DNA of 64,000 nt from Pontibacter indicus (GCF_900156345.1 NZ_FTPP01000001.1:992001-1056000), one strand, 5' to 3'; counted from the first letter of the stretch, positions 1-9,568 are shown. The notes: a model not told the origin generated them from the letters alone. Made by a program: numbers and translations.

Positions 1-513
1 GCCGAAAGACAGAAACAAGTGGAGCAATCGCGTCTGCTACCAGACTTTACGGTCGGTTACTTCAACCAAACCTTTATGGGTGAAGCACCCCGTGATAACC
101 CCAACCGCGTGTATGGCTCCGGCGACCGCTTTACGGGCTATGAAGTAGGCATAGCCCTCCCGCTTTGGTTCGGGGCGCAGCGCTCGCGCATCAAGGCGGC
201 CAGAATGAATGAGGAAGCCGTGAAAAGCCAGGTACGCTATCAGCAGCAGCAGCTCATGACAGAGTTGCAAAACCTGGCGCAGGAGTTGCAGAAGCACGCT
301 AACACTTTGGCTTTCTTTGAGCAGGGCGCCCTGCGGCAGGCCGAGCAAATGAACAAGGCGGCCGAACTCAGTTTCCAGACCGGCGACATCGACTACGTGG
401 AGTATGTGCAGGCCTTGGACCAGGCTTACCAGCTACGCACCAATTACCTCAACGCCCTCCGGGAGTACAACCAAACCATCATTAGTTTAGAATTCACTGC
501 AGGACTCGAATAA
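1..513 (+). CDS. TolC/CusC-family outer membrane efflux protein, C-terminal part (cut by left window edge)
   Basis: The reading frame is open from base 1, so this is the last ~170 residues of a longer protein. It shows the long amphipathic, Gln-rich helices of an outer membrane efflux protein, followed by the typical second hairpin (SFQTGDIDYVEYVQALDQAY). The next gene is a heavy-metal-type RND adaptor beginning one base after the stop, so the two form one operon for tripartite metal or drug export. In many Bacteroidota the CusA/CzcA pump carries a fused C-terminal TolC domain; whether this is such a fusion cannot be told from the fragment. Confidence 0.85.
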   Translation, partial: AERQKQVEQSRLLPDFTVGYFNQTFMGEAPRDNPNRVYGSGDRFTGYEVGIALPLWFGAQRSRIKAARMNEEAVKSQVRYQQQQLMTELQNLAQELQKHANTLAFFEQGALRQAEQMNKAAELSFQTGDIDYVEYVQALDQAYQLRTNYLNALREYNQTIISLEFTAGLE

Positions 514-514
514 C

Positions 515-1687
515 ATGACAGCATATAAAATCAAAATCATCACCCTTTGCGGACTTATCGCGCTGGCCTCATGCTCCAAGCAGGCGCCTGCCGAAGAGCC
601 GGAAGCCGCTACAACAGAAACCACTACCAGCACATCGCCGTTTGTTGTCACCTTTTCGGAACAACAGCAAAAAATGGGTAACCTGGAACTGGGCACCATC
701 GAAAACAGGCCTTTGTCGGCCCGTATTACAGCTAACGGACAGCTTCAACTGCCACCACAAAACAAGGCCAGCATTAACCCATTAATGGGCGGTGTGGTGC
801 GCAGCATACCTGTCAAAGAAGGAGAGTACGTGAAAAAGGGCAAGGTGCTGGCCACTATCCAGAACCCGGAGCTGATCAAGCTGCAGGAGGAGTACCTGAC
901 CACGCGCAACCAGCTGCGTTTTGCCGAGCAGGACTACGAACGCCAGCGCACCCTCAGCGAGGAGCAGGTAGGCTCGCGCAAGCGTTTTGAGCAGGCCGAG
1001 TCGGATGTGCAGGTACAGCGCGCCCGTATGAAGGCGCTGGCGACCCACCTTTCTGCCATGGGTGTTTCGCCAAAGAGCGTAGAAGCAGGTCAGATCACGT
1101 CCACCATGGCCATCACTGCCCCGATTGACGGCTATGTGCGCGTGATTGACGTGAACATGGGCTCTTACGCACAACCAGGCCAACAAATGTTCGAGATCGT
1201 GAACAACCGGCACTTGCATCTGGAGCTCAATGTGTTTGAGCGCGACTTCAGCAAAATGAAAGAAGGACAGAAGGTGTTGTTTACCATGCCGAATGTGGCC
1301 GGTGAGCCCCTGGAAGCCGAGATTTTCGCATTGGGTAGAGCTTTTGAGGGCGATTCGCGCATGGTAACGGTGCACGCCGAACTCGAGAATGAGAAAAATG
1401 CCAATCTGTTGCCAGGCATGTATGTGAACGCGCAAATACTGGCCGGAAAACAGGAGATGCCCACACTGCCTGAAGAGTCGGTGGTGCGCTACAAGGGCAA
1501 GCACTACGTGTTTGTGAAGGAAGGCCCCACCACGTTCCGCATGCAGGAAGTGGAGACAGGTGTAGCCGAGGGCGGTTTTACGGAAGTGAAGCCTAAGGCC
1601 AAGTTGCCCGAAGCAGCGCAGGTGGTAACCATAGGTGCTTACTACGTACTAGCCGAGAAGATGAAATCGGAAGTGGCTGAAGACTAA
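515..1687 (+). CDS. RND efflux periplasmic adaptor (CusB/CzcB-like lipoprotein)
   Basis: This 390-residue membrane-fusion protein would bridge an RND pump and the TolC-like protein encoded just upstream. The N-terminus has a lipoprotein signal with lipobox LASC, acylated Cys about residue 20. It is followed by the barrel-sandwich lipoyl-like half-motif (GVVRSIPVKEGEYVKKG), an alpha-helical hairpin (about 110-185) and the second lipoyl half (ITAPIDGYVRVIDVNMGSYA). The ATG lies one base after the preceding stop. The family points to heavy-metal export, but the substrate is not visible. A strong hairpin terminator follows. Confidence 0.9.
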   Translation: MTAYKIKIITLCGLIALASCSKQAPAEEPEAATTETTTSTSPFVVTFSEQQQKMGNLELGTIENRPLSARITANGQLQLPPQNKASINPLMGGVVRSIPVKEGEYVKKGKVLATIQNPELIKLQEEYLTTRNQLRFAEQDYERQRTLSEEQVGSRKRFEQAESDVQVQRARMKALATHLSAMGVSPKSVEAGQITSTMAITAPIDGYVRVIDVNMGSYAQPGQQMFEIVNNRHLHLELNVFERDFSKMKEGQKVLFTMPNVAGEPLEAEIFALGRAFEGDSRMVTVHAELENEKNANLLPGMYVNAQILAGKQEMPTLPEESVVRYKGKHYVFVKEGPTTFRMQEVETGVAEGGFTEVKPKAKLPEAAQVVTIGAYYVLAEKMKSEVAED

Positions 1688-1714
1688 CAGGTATAAGACC
1701 AATGTAAAAAAATA

Positions 1715-1755
1715 CAGCGCCGGCTCCAATGAAGGGACCGGCGCTGTTATTTTTT
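1715..1755 (+). terminator. Rho-independent terminator
   Basis: A 9-bp perfect GC-rich stem (CAGCGCCGG at 1715-1723 with CCGGCGCTG at 1738-1746) is followed by a T-rich run. It lies 28 bases after the stop of the RND adaptor gene and closes that operon. Confidence 0.85.
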
Positions 1756-1870
1756 GAAAGGATTAATTATTAATTAAACTTTCAACTTTTAGCCATGCTT
1801 TTATACGTGGCAATGGTTGTGTTTGGTTACAAATCTTTGAAAATAATTTAAAAATTTTTCAAAAAGTGGT

Positions 1871-2590
1871 TTAGGAGGCTCTATTCGCAATTAAAATTGG
1901 CTCCAGCACCGTCCACACATTGTCCGCCAGGATGCGCTGCCCCTCAATCGTCGGGTGTATGCCATCGCCCTGGTTCAATGCCCGGTCGCCTGCCACACCT
2001 TCCAGCAGGAAAGGTATAAGCGTCACATCCTTGTCCTCAGCCAATCGCGTGAAGACCTGTTGGAACTCCTGGGTATAGCGCTGACCCATGCTCGGCGGCA
2101 TCTGCATACCTGCCAGAATGATGGCTGCCTCCGGATTTTGCTCCCGTACCTTGTCGATGATCGTACCGAGGTTATCGTAGGTCGAAGCCGGGTCTATACC
2201 TCTCAGACCGTCATTGGCACCCAGTTCCAGCACAAACACGTCAATGGGCTGTTTCAGGAGCCAGTCGATACGACTTTTGCCACCTGCAGAGGTTTCACCA
2301 CTTAGTCCGGCATTCACGGCTTTGTAAGGGAGACCCAACGAATCAATGCGCTCCTGAAGTAGGGCAGGGAACGCCTGGTCAGGCTCCAGTCCATACCCGG
2401 CCGTCAGGCTGTTTCCGAAAAAGACGATTGTCTTGACTCGCTCGTTTTTAGGGGCTTCGGCAGGAGTGGTGGTGTCGTTTTGTACCTGCTGCTCTGTTGT
2501 CACCTGTTCGGTAGTCCCCGCCTGATCACAGCTGGAAAAAGTAAGGGAGAGGGCTATAAATAGGGAGATATACTTGCTCTTATTGTTCAT
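1871..2590 (-). CDS. tesA: SGNH/GDSL-type arylesterase/lysophospholipase lipoprotein (TesA-like)
   Basis: This 239-residue protein is a TesA-type SGNH hydrolase that would cleave acyl or aryl esters in the periplasm. Block I is FFGNSLTAGYG with nucleophile Ser about residue 61, block III is GANDG, and block V is GDGIHPT with the catalytic Asp and His. A lipoprotein signal (lipobox FSSC, Cys about 21) and a Thr/Gln-rich linker precede the domain. It is transcribed divergently from an ABC ATPase and permease, the same arrangement as E. coli tesA-ybbA-ybbP. The symbol is by family and synteny; the natural substrate is unknown. Confidence 0.85.
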   Translation of the reverse strand: MNNKSKYISLFIALSLTFSSCDQAGTTEQVTTEQQVQNDTTTPAEAPKNERVKTIVFFGNSLTAGYGLEPDQAFPALLQERIDSLGLPYKAVNAGLSGETSAGGKSRIDWLLKQPIDVFVLELGANDGLRGIDPASTYDNLGTIIDKVREQNPEAAIILAGMQMPPSMGQRYTQEFQQVFTRLAEDKDVTLIPFLLEGVAGDRALNQGDGIHPTIEGQRILADNVWTVLEPILIANRAS

Positions 2591-2733
2591 GTAGCTGATT
2601 TTTTCCTAAATTTAGTTTTATCAATCTTAAAACCTATAACGACCTGTAGAAGTTATTAGGTTCGGGAATAGCTCAGCGTTTTCCTATACCTGTTGTGCTA
2701 TACCTGTCGTTCCATTTCAAAAAACACAAAAAC

Positions 2734-3450
2734 GTGTCTACTATACTAGAAATCAATAACCTGAAAAAAACCTACAACAGCGGCGACCGTCACCTCACCG
2801 TGCTCGAAGGCATCAACTTTACACTGCAAGCCGGTGACACCTGCTCGATTGTGGGACCATCTGGCAGCGGTAAAACCACGCTACTGGGACTTTGCGCCGG
2901 ACTTGATCGTGCCAGTAGCGGCTCCGTTATCCTGAACGGTGTGCGCCTCGATAATCTGAGCGAAGACGCTAGGGCGCAGGTGCGCAACCAATATGTGGGT
3001 TTTATCTTTCAAAACTTTCAGCTTATACCAACTCTTACGGCGCTTGAAAACGTGATGGTGCCGCTCGAGCTACGCGGCGAACGCAACGTACAGCGCGAAG
3101 CCATGGACCTGCTGGCCCGTGTGGGCTTGGCCGAACGCCATGACCACTACCCGACACAATTGTCAGGTGGGGAACAGCAGCGGGTTTCACTGGCAAGGGC
3201 TTTCTCCAACCGGCCTACCATTCTGTTTGCTGATGAGCCCACCGGCAACCTCGACGAGGAAACCGGCGAGAAGGTAGAGAAGTTGCTGTTTGACCTGAAC
3301 CGCGAGGCCGGCACCACGCTCGTGCTTGTCACCCACGACCTCGAACTGGCTGAGAAGACACAACGCATTATTCGCATCAAGGGCGGTCATGTAGTCTCCG
3401 ATACAGGGGCTCCCGAGCGGGTTCAGCAACCGGAGGGCTCCAATTTCTGA
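2734..3450 (+). CDS. ybbA: ABC transporter ATP-binding protein, YbbA/LolD-like
   Basis: About 238 residues. Walker A is GPSGSGKTT, the signature is LSGGEQQRVSLARA, and Walker B is ILFADEPTGNLDEE, the TGNLDE form typical of the MacB/LolD/YbbA group. GTG at 2734 is chosen because homology begins at once (STILEINNLKKTYNSG); an upstream GTG at 2695 would add an unlikely 13 residues. It pairs with the FtsX-type permease 160 bases downstream and is divergent from the TesA-like esterase. YbbAP-type transporters are thought to act on lipids or envelope molecules rather than to power simple import. Confidence 0.9.
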   Translation: MSTILEINNLKKTYNSGDRHLTVLEGINFTLQAGDTCSIVGPSGSGKTTLLGLCAGLDRASSGSVILNGVRLDNLSEDARAQVRNQYVGFIFQNFQLIPTLTALENVMVPLELRGERNVQREAMDLLARVGLAERHDHYPTQLSGGEQQRVSLARAFSNRPTILFADEPTGNLDEETGEKVEKLLFDLNREAGTTLVLVTHDLELAEKTQRIIRIKGGHVVSDTGAPERVQQPEGSNF

Positions 3451-3613
3451 AGTGGCACTTGGCAAAAGAACTTTTTGACAAAGGACAAAAGAGGCCAAAG
3501 CTTACATAAAGTGCAGGTTAGATACTCCTTAAGCACATTGTCTAACGATTCTTTTGTTTGAGAAATAAACAGCAGTACAACAATAACTTACTTCACCAAA
3601 CATAAAGTATACC

Positions 3614-6184
3614 TTGTCTAACAACAAGCCAAATCCAGATAAACCCAGGCTGAACATACCCTGGCTTCTCAAAATGGCCTGGCGCGATACGCGTCGCAGT
3701 AGGGGAAGGCTGTTGCTGTTCCTTTCATCCATCGTGCTGGGTATAGCCGCTTTGGTGGCCATCAACTCGTTCCGTGACAGTCTGCAACTGGCTATCGACG
3801 AAAAAGCTAGAAGCCTGATTGGCGCTGATCTGGTGATGGGCATGAACAAAGAGCCTGACTCCCTATCCTTAGCCATCATCGACTCGGTGAGTACGTTGGG
3901 CGAGCGCTCGGACGAGAACCGCATGATGTCAATGGTTTACTTTGTAAAGAGTAACGATACCCGCCTGGTACAGGTACGGGCGCTGGAAGGCGGTTTCCCT
4001 TACTTCGGTGCTATCGAGACCAATCCGGTTGAAGCCAGCCTCAGCTTTCGGGAAGGCAAACGGGCGCTCGTAGACTATAACCTGATGCTGCAGTATGAGG
4101 CTCAGATCGGAGACTCGATCCGGGTGGGTGCCGTAACCTTTGCCATCGAAGGTGCCCTGCACCGTATACCTGGGCAGACGGCCATGACGGCTGCCGTAGC
4201 CCCCGTAGTGTACATTCCACGTCAATACCTACCCGAGACCGGACTGATCCAGCGCGGCAGCCGGGTTTCCTTTTACTATTACTATGATCTGAACGAATCT
4301 GTGCAGCCGGATACGCTAGCCAACAAGTTGGACCCACGCTTTGAGGAGTACGGCATGTTCTACGACACCGTAGAAACCCGAAAAGCGAGCATGGGCCGTT
4401 CTTACGACGAGCTAGCCCGTTTCCTGGCATTGGTGGGCTTTGTGGCCTTGCTGTTGGGATGCGTAGGCGTGGCCAGCGCGGTACACGTGTACATGCGCGA
4501 TAAACTGGCTACTATCGGAATACTGCGTTGCCTGGGTATGAGCGGCAAGCAGGCCTTTTTGGTATACCTGTTTCAGGTGATGGGCATGGGCTTGATCGGA
4601 GGTATAGCCGGTGCGGCTCTGGGCAGTGTGGTGCAGTTGATTCTACCGGAGTTGTTCAAAACATTCCTGCCCGTTTCGGTGGATGCGTACTTTTCTGTGA
4701 CTGCTGCTACCCAGGGCGTGCTGCTAGGGGTGATCGTATCGGTTTTGTTTGCACTACTACCTTTATTGAGCATCCGGCAAGTATCGCCACTGATTACGCT
4801 GCGCGCCACCGTTGAGCACCTGACGAACCAGAAGGATCCGCTGCGGTGGGCGGTATACGGTTTGCTCTTAGGCTTTATCGTGGTCTTCTCGCGCTGGCAA
4901 CTGGGTACCTGGTGGCAGGCGCTCTACTTTACGGGTGGCGTTATCGCGGCCTTCCTGGTGCTCGCACTACTCGCCAAAGGGCTTTCCTGGACCGTCAAAC
5001 GTTTCTTCCCGGCACACTGGGGTTACGTATGGCGGCAGGGACTGGCAAACCTCTACCGACCCAACAATCAGACCCTGTTGCTGATGGTGTCAATTGGTTT
5101 GGGCACGGCGCTGATTGGTACACTTTTCATGGTACAGCGCACTTTGCTGAGCGAGGTGTCCCTTTCTGGCACCGAGAACCAGCCCAACCTGGTGCTTTTC
5201 GATATCCAGAACAGCCAGCGGGAACAAGTAGCCGACCTGACCAAAGCGGAGGGACTGCCGATCCTGTACTTTGACCCGATCGTGACCGTCAGGCTGGAGC
5301 AGATCAACAACCTGACGCTGGCCGATGTGCGCAAAGACACGACGCTGGAGATCAGGCCACGAAATTTCACGCGTGAATACCGGGTAACGTACCGCGACCA
5401 TTTAAGTGATTCGGAGAAAACGGAAGCAGGAGAATGGAGCGAGGGGCAGTACAAGGGCGCTGACAGGGTACCTGTATCGCTGGAAGAAGGGTATGCAGAG
5501 CGTATCAAAGTAAAGGTAGGAGACTCGCTGGTGTACAATGTGCAAGGTGCGACTATACCTGCACGTGTGGCGCATCTGCGCCGTGTGGATTGGAACCGGG
5601 TGCAGACCAACTTTCAGGTGCTTTTCCCGGAAGGTGTGCTGGAAGAGGCACCACAGTTCCATGTACTGATGACGCGTAGCGACAACGAGCAGCAGGCAGC
5701 GCAGTTCCAGCGCCGCATGGTCGAAACCTTCCCGAACGTATCGGCCATCGGGCTCGACCTAATCCTTCGTACGCTGGAGGAAGTGGTGAGCCAGATCTCT
5801 TTTGTGATTCAGTTTATGGCGCTCTTCAGCATATTCACGGGTTTGCTGGTGCTGGTGGGCTCTGTCAATGTCAGCAAATTTCAGCGGGTGCAGGAGAGTG
5901 TGCTGCTACGAACACTGGGCTCTAACAAGAAACAAATATTAGGTATAACGCTGATGGAGTACCTGATGCTAGGCATCCTGGCCGCCGCGGTGGGCTGTGT
6001 GATCGCTTTTGGCGCCGCCTGGGCCTTGGCAGTATTTAGCTTCGAGATGGAATTCGTACCAGTACTCTGGCCATTGCTCATCATCTTTGTGCTCGTGACT
6101 TTGCTGACGGTGGTGGTAGGCCTACTCAACAGCCGGGGTGTTTTGAACAGGCCGCCATTGGAAGTGCTGCGGCGGGAGGCATAA
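3614..6184 (+). CDS. ybbP: FtsX-family ABC permease, YbbP-like
   Basis: An 856-residue permease close in size and plan to E. coli YbbP. It has an N-terminal membrane segment (about residues 32-55), a MacB-like periplasmic region, an FtsX module (about 265-400), a central hydrophobic region (about 410-470), a second soluble region, and a C-terminal FtsX module (about 730-850). The conserved FtsX feature of a TM helix followed by a short loop (VQESVLLRTLGSNKKQIL) is clear near residue 760. The start is TTG at 3614. It would work with the YbbA-like ATPase upstream. The 160-base gap between the two is unusual for such a pair. Confidence 0.88.
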   Translation: MSNNKPNPDKPRLNIPWLLKMAWRDTRRSRGRLLLFLSSIVLGIAALVAINSFRDSLQLAIDEKARSLIGADLVMGMNKEPDSLSLAIIDSVSTLGERSDENRMMSMVYFVKSNDTRLVQVRALEGGFPYFGAIETNPVEASLSFREGKRALVDYNLMLQYEAQIGDSIRVGAVTFAIEGALHRIPGQTAMTAAVAPVVYIPRQYLPETGLIQRGSRVSFYYYYDLNESVQPDTLANKLDPRFEEYGMFYDTVETRKASMGRSYDELARFLALVGFVALLLGCVGVASAVHVYMRDKLATIGILRCLGMSGKQAFLVYLFQVMGMGLIGGIAGAALGSVVQLILPELFKTFLPVSVDAYFSVTAATQGVLLGVIVSVLFALLPLLSIRQVSPLITLRATVEHLTNQKDPLRWAVYGLLLGFIVVFSRWQLGTWWQALYFTGGVIAAFLVLALLAKGLSWTVKRFFPAHWGYVWRQGLANLYRPNNQTLLLMVSIGLGTALIGTLFMVQRTLLSEVSLSGTENQPNLVLFDIQNSQREQVADLTKAEGLPILYFDPIVTVRLEQINNLTLADVRKDTTLEIRPRNFTREYRVTYRDHLSDSEKTEAGEWSEGQYKGADRVPVSLEEGYAERIKVKVGDSLVYNVQGATIPARVAHLRRVDWNRVQTNFQVLFPEGVLEEAPQFHVLMTRSDNEQQAAQFQRRMVETFPNVSAIGLDLILRTLEEVVSQISFVIQFMALFSIFTGLLVLVGSVNVSKFQRVQESVLLRTLGSNKKQILGITLMEYLMLGILAAAVGCVIAFGAAWALAVFSFEMEFVPVLWPLLIIFVLVTLLTVVVGLLNSRGVLNRPPLEVLRREA

Positions 6185-6189
6185 AAACA

Positions 6190-6220
6190 AAAAAGGGATC
6201 TCTTGAAAGATCCCTTTTTC
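6190..6220 (+). terminator. Rho-independent terminator after ybbP-like gene
   Basis: The stem AAAGGGATCT / AGATCCCTTT is followed by a short T run, within 10 bases of the stop of the permease gene. The flanking A run on the other side makes it potentially bidirectional, serving also the convergent gene ending at 6327. Confidence 0.8.
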
Positions 6221-6326
6221 TAAAATTCGCATAGACAACAAATGCCATCTGCAAACTTTGATTATATTGGATTATACGCCCACCTTCTGCAGAGGTTACA
6301 GCTTCCGATTAAAAATACCGGAAAAA

Positions 6327-6689
6327 TTAATAAGTACTGGAGGCCAGCATAACGAGCGTGCAGTGGTGCATGGTTTCTATACCTGCATCCTCAGCCATTT
6401 GCTCCAGTTCACGGTTCTCTGTACCCGGATTGAAAATGATGCGCTTAGGCCTTAATGTGAGGATATAGTCATACCAGCTCGGCTGGTTTTGCGGTCCCAC
6501 ATAAAGCGTGACCGTATCAATCCCTTCTATTTTCTGTTCTTTATCGGTGATGATGGGCTGTCCGCCGACTTCTCCTTTGCGAATGCCCACCGGCACCACT
6601 TCGTGGCCGTGCTGCTGCAGCCGGTGAATGGCCTTGTAGGCAAAGCGGGATGGATTATCGGTAGCACCCAATACAAGTGTCTTTTTCAT
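6327..6689 (-). CDS. CoA-binding protein (YccU/CoA_binding_2 family)
   Basis: A 120-residue single-domain Rossmann-fold protein. The N-terminal nucleotide-binding loop (TLVLGATDNPSRFAYKAI) and the later VGPQNQPSWYDYIL and IIFNPGTEN segments match the CoA_binding_2 family. The fold binds CoA-like ligands, but the physiological role of the stand-alone protein is unknown. It starts at ATG 6689, about 90 bases from the end of the neighbouring FAD oxidoreductase gene, and may be co-transcribed with it. Confidence 0.85.
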   Translation of the reverse strand: MKKTLVLGATDNPSRFAYKAIHRLQQHGHEVVPVGIRKGEVGGQPIITDKEQKIEGIDTVTLYVGPQNQPSWYDYILTLRPKRIIFNPGTENRELEQMAEDAGIETMHHCTLVMLASSTY

Positions 6690-6780
6690 AGTTCAGCTTT
6701 TGTTGATCCCTCTATTTAACCGCAATGAGACCTGAAACGTTACAGCGCAATAAGGTATAAACCAGATGCAATACTGCACG

Positions 6781-8358
6781 CTATACCTGTTGCAGCACTT
6801 TAGCCGCAATTCTCTCTGCGCAGCGCTCCCCATCCATTGCCGCCGACGCGATACCGCCCGCATAGCCGGCGCCTTCTGCGCACGGGTATAAGTTCTTGAT
6901 CTGCACATGTTCCAACGTTTCCCGGTCGCGGGGAATGCGCACAGGGGAGGAGGTACGGCTTTCTACCCCGACGATCTGGGCATTGTTGCTTAGGTAACCG
7001 CGCATTTTGTTACCAAATGCCTTGAAACCTTCGCGAAGACGATAGGCCATCTCGGGCGAGAACAACTGGTTCATATCCACTGGCGTGAGGCCGGGTTGGT
7101 AGGAAGTTTCCAGTAAGGCGCCACCAGTTTTCTGAAGTGTGAAGTCGAGGAGGAGCTGGGCAGGGGCTTTCTGCGTCCCTCCGGCCATTTCGCAGGCTTT
7201 TCGTTCAAGGGCTTCCTGCATGCGCAGGCCTGCCAGCGGGCCATACTTATCCAACTCCATGTCTTCGAGTTCAATGGCCACCACTATACCTGAGTTGGCA
7301 AATTTAGAGTCACGGCGACTGGGCGACATGCCATTCACTACCACTTCGCCGGGCGCTGTAGCCGATGGCACGATGAACCCACCGGGGCACATGCAGAAGG
7401 AGAAAATGCCGCGCTGTTTGTTGTCATAAACCGTCTGGTGTACCAGCGCATAAGAAGAGGCTGGCAACCAGCAACCGCGGTCTTCACACTTGTACTGGAT
7501 GCTGTCGATCAGTTTTTGCTGATGCTCTACGCGAACGCCCATCGCAAAAGGCTTTGCTTCGATGGTAATGCCTTTGTGGTGCAGCAATTCAAAGATATCG
7601 CGCGCGCTGTGGCCAGTAGCCAGGATGACGGCCTCGCCTAGGTATTCCTGGCCATCCTGCGTCACGACACCCTTCATATCGTCCTGCTCCAGTATAAAGT
7701 CAGTCACGCGCTTGTCGAACAGCACCTCGCCACCTGCAGCTTCGATGCTTTCGCGGATGGCAGAAATGATGCGGGGCAGTTTGTTTGTGCCGATATGCGG
7801 ATGGGCGTCGAACAGGATGTCGCGGGTAGCGCCATGCTGCACAAAAATTTCGAAAATGCGTTGCAGATCGCCGCGTTTTTTAGAACGGGTATAGAGCTTG
7901 CCATCTGAATAAGTACCGGCACCGCCCTCCCCAAAACAGTAGTTCGAGTCCGGATTCACGATGTGCTCTTTGTTGATGGCAGCCAGGTCACGACGGCGGG
8001 AGCGCACATCTTTGCCACGCTCAAGCACTATTGGCTTCAAACCAAGTTCTATACAGCGCAATGCCGCAAACAGCCCGGCAGGACCGGCCCCGACAATGAT
8101 CACTTTCCTGGCATTACCGACATCGGAGTAAATATACTTAGCTGATATAATCTCAGCAGGAGGGGTGTCCAGGTATAAGTCAGCTCTTACACGGAGCAAC
8201 ACCTGACGACCGCGCGCATCGATGGAGCGCTTGATGCGGTGGATGTGCTTTACCTGCTCTGCTTTGAGACCAGCACTTAAAATGAGCTCACGCTCCAACA
8301 ATTCGTCGTTGTACGCCACCTCAGGCGACAACACAACTTCAACTTCTTTCTTCTTCAT
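6781..8358 (-). CDS. FAD/NAD(P)-dependent oxidoreductase (COG2509-type)
   Basis: A 525-residue flavoprotein. An N-terminal alpha/beta extension of about 85 residues precedes the dinucleotide-binding motif (IIVGAGPAGLFAALR). Downstream are the family-typical stretches GEGGAGTYSDGKLYTR, VILATGHSARDIFELL and CPGGFIVPSAT, and a C-terminal EGAGYAGGI block closing the FAD site. It belongs to the group of predicted dehydrogenases without a known substrate. Homologues are soluble and cytoplasmic. The start at 8358 (MKKKEVEVVL) fits the family. Confidence 0.88.
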   Translation of the reverse strand: MKKKEVEVVLSPEVAYNDELLERELILSAGLKAEQVKHIHRIKRSIDARGRQVLLRVRADLYLDTPPAEIISAKYIYSDVGNARKVIIVGAGPAGLFAALRCIELGLKPIVLERGKDVRSRRRDLAAINKEHIVNPDSNYCFGEGGAGTYSDGKLYTRSKKRGDLQRIFEIFVQHGATRDILFDAHPHIGTNKLPRIISAIRESIEAAGGEVLFDKRVTDFILEQDDMKGVVTQDGQEYLGEAVILATGHSARDIFELLHHKGITIEAKPFAMGVRVEHQQKLIDSIQYKCEDRGCWLPASSYALVHQTVYDNKQRGIFSFCMCPGGFIVPSATAPGEVVVNGMSPSRRDSKFANSGIVVAIELEDMELDKYGPLAGLRMQEALERKACEMAGGTQKAPAQLLLDFTLQKTGGALLETSYQPGLTPVDMNQLFSPEMAYRLREGFKAFGNKMRGYLSNNAQIVGVESRTSSPVRIPRDRETLEHVQIKNLYPCAEGAGYAGGIASAAMDGERCAERIAAKVLQQV

Positions 8359-8395
8359 TTACAGTTTGTAAGGTATTTATCCTTAAAGTTTTTAT

Positions 8396-8595
8396 TGAGT
8401 GATTGAGTGTGTTAGTGAATGAGTGATTTATTGTTTTATTTGATTAAGTGGTTGAGTGAGTGATTCATTTATATCTTGATAATTATTGACACTCAACGTT
8501 TGCGAAAAGCTCTAAGAAAGAGATAATCATCCATCAAAGCATGCAAGGTATAACCACTCTTAAAATCACTCGTTCACTAACTCACTCAATCACTA
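8396..8595. repeat. Long-spaced inverted repeat of the GAGTGA family
   Basis: The arm at 8396-8430 (begins TGAGTGATTGAGTGTGTTAG) and the arm at 8561-8595 are near-perfect reverse complements of about 35 bases, separated by about 130 bases. Both arms are built from a short degenerate unit around GAGTGA/TTAGTG. The pair fills most of the gap between the FAD oxidoreductase and tryptophan dioxygenase genes. A third related arm lies at 48081-48121. Confidence 0.75.
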
Positions 8596-8599
8596 ACTT

Positions 8600-9568
8600 C
8601 TAAATCTCTCCGTTCAGCACTTTCTCAACCCAGCCTTTACCCCAGTTGTTCAGTTCTTCTTCGTTCCAAAGTTCTGGGTAGAAGATGCGCTTCTGGAATT
8701 TAGGAGGCAGGTATTTTTGCCAGTTGGTGCCACCAGTAGCAGCGATCACTTCCGGATCGCGCTGTAAATAGCGCACGGCCGATTTATAGTGCATCAGTGG
8801 CCAGTTCACGTTCACGTTGCTGTCCAGTTCACGCAATTGACGGATCAACCGGGGATTTTGCTGTTCCTCCTCAGACAAACGCTTGTAGGCGGACCAAACG
8901 TTCATATGCTCGTACTGCTTTGCAAACTGTATCAACTGAACAGTGTACTTTTCCTCAAATCGGATCAATGTAAGTGTTTTAGCGCCAGACGAAACTTCGG
9001 TAGCGCCTTCCTTCCAGTAGATGCAGCCCATCAGTTCTTCGTGTGTGCTCTGCAACCCTAGCGCCTTGCGTTTCTCTTTATCAGTCAGGTTGCGCAATTC
9101 CGTAGAGGCGATCTCGATCATGCGGTACTGCACCGACTGGAAACCACTGGCCGGCATGAGCGCCATCCGGAACTGCAGGAACTGCTTCGGATCCATGCCG
9201 TCTACCATCACATCAAAGGAGTCGATCAGGTTTTCGAAATAGCGGTTGATTCGCTTCAAGCGTTTCAAGAGTACATCACCTGTAAGCTGCTTGTCTTCAC
9301 CAATTTGCCTGTACTCTTCCAGACACAGCTTGAAATAGAGCTCCGTGATCTGGTGATACATAATGAAGATCTTTTCATCAGGAATAGAAGTGCGTGGATT
9401 CTGCAGACTCAACAGGGTATCGAGGTGGATGTAATCCCAGTAGTTGAGGTAATCCGTATAGTAAAGTCCTTCCAGATAGGCAGCCAGGTCCTGGCCGAGC
9501 GGCACGTACTTAGCTTCCAGTCTTCTGAGCTGCTCCAGCACTTCCGGCTTAAAAGGTTGTTGCTCCAT
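8600..9568 (-). CDS. kynA: Tryptophan 2,3-dioxygenase family protein
   Basis: About 322 residues. A heme dioxygenase of this family opens the indole ring of L-tryptophan to N-formylkynurenine. Visible hallmarks are YWDYIHLDTLLSLQ, the DEKIFIMYHQITELYFKL block holding the distal-pocket His and substrate contacts, WPLMHYKSAVRYL with the presumed proximal heme His, TGGTNWQKYL, and FYPELW near the C-terminus. ATG 9568 is preferred; a GTG at 9607 would add 13 residues. No other kynurenine gene is nearby, so a pathway role here is inference. Confidence 0.88.
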   Translation of the reverse strand: MEQQPFKPEVLEQLRRLEAKYVPLGQDLAAYLEGLYYTDYLNYWDYIHLDTLLSLQNPRTSIPDEKIFIMYHQITELYFKLCLEEYRQIGEDKQLTGDVLLKRLKRINRYFENLIDSFDVMVDGMDPKQFLQFRMALMPASGFQSVQYRMIEIASTELRNLTDKEKRKALGLQSTHEELMGCIYWKEGATEVSSGAKTLTLIRFEEKYTVQLIQFAKQYEHMNVWSAYKRLSEEEQQNPRLIRQLRELDSNVNVNWPLMHYKSAVRYLQRDPEVIAATGGTNWQKYLPPKFQKRIFYPELWNEEELNNWGKGWVEKVLNGEI

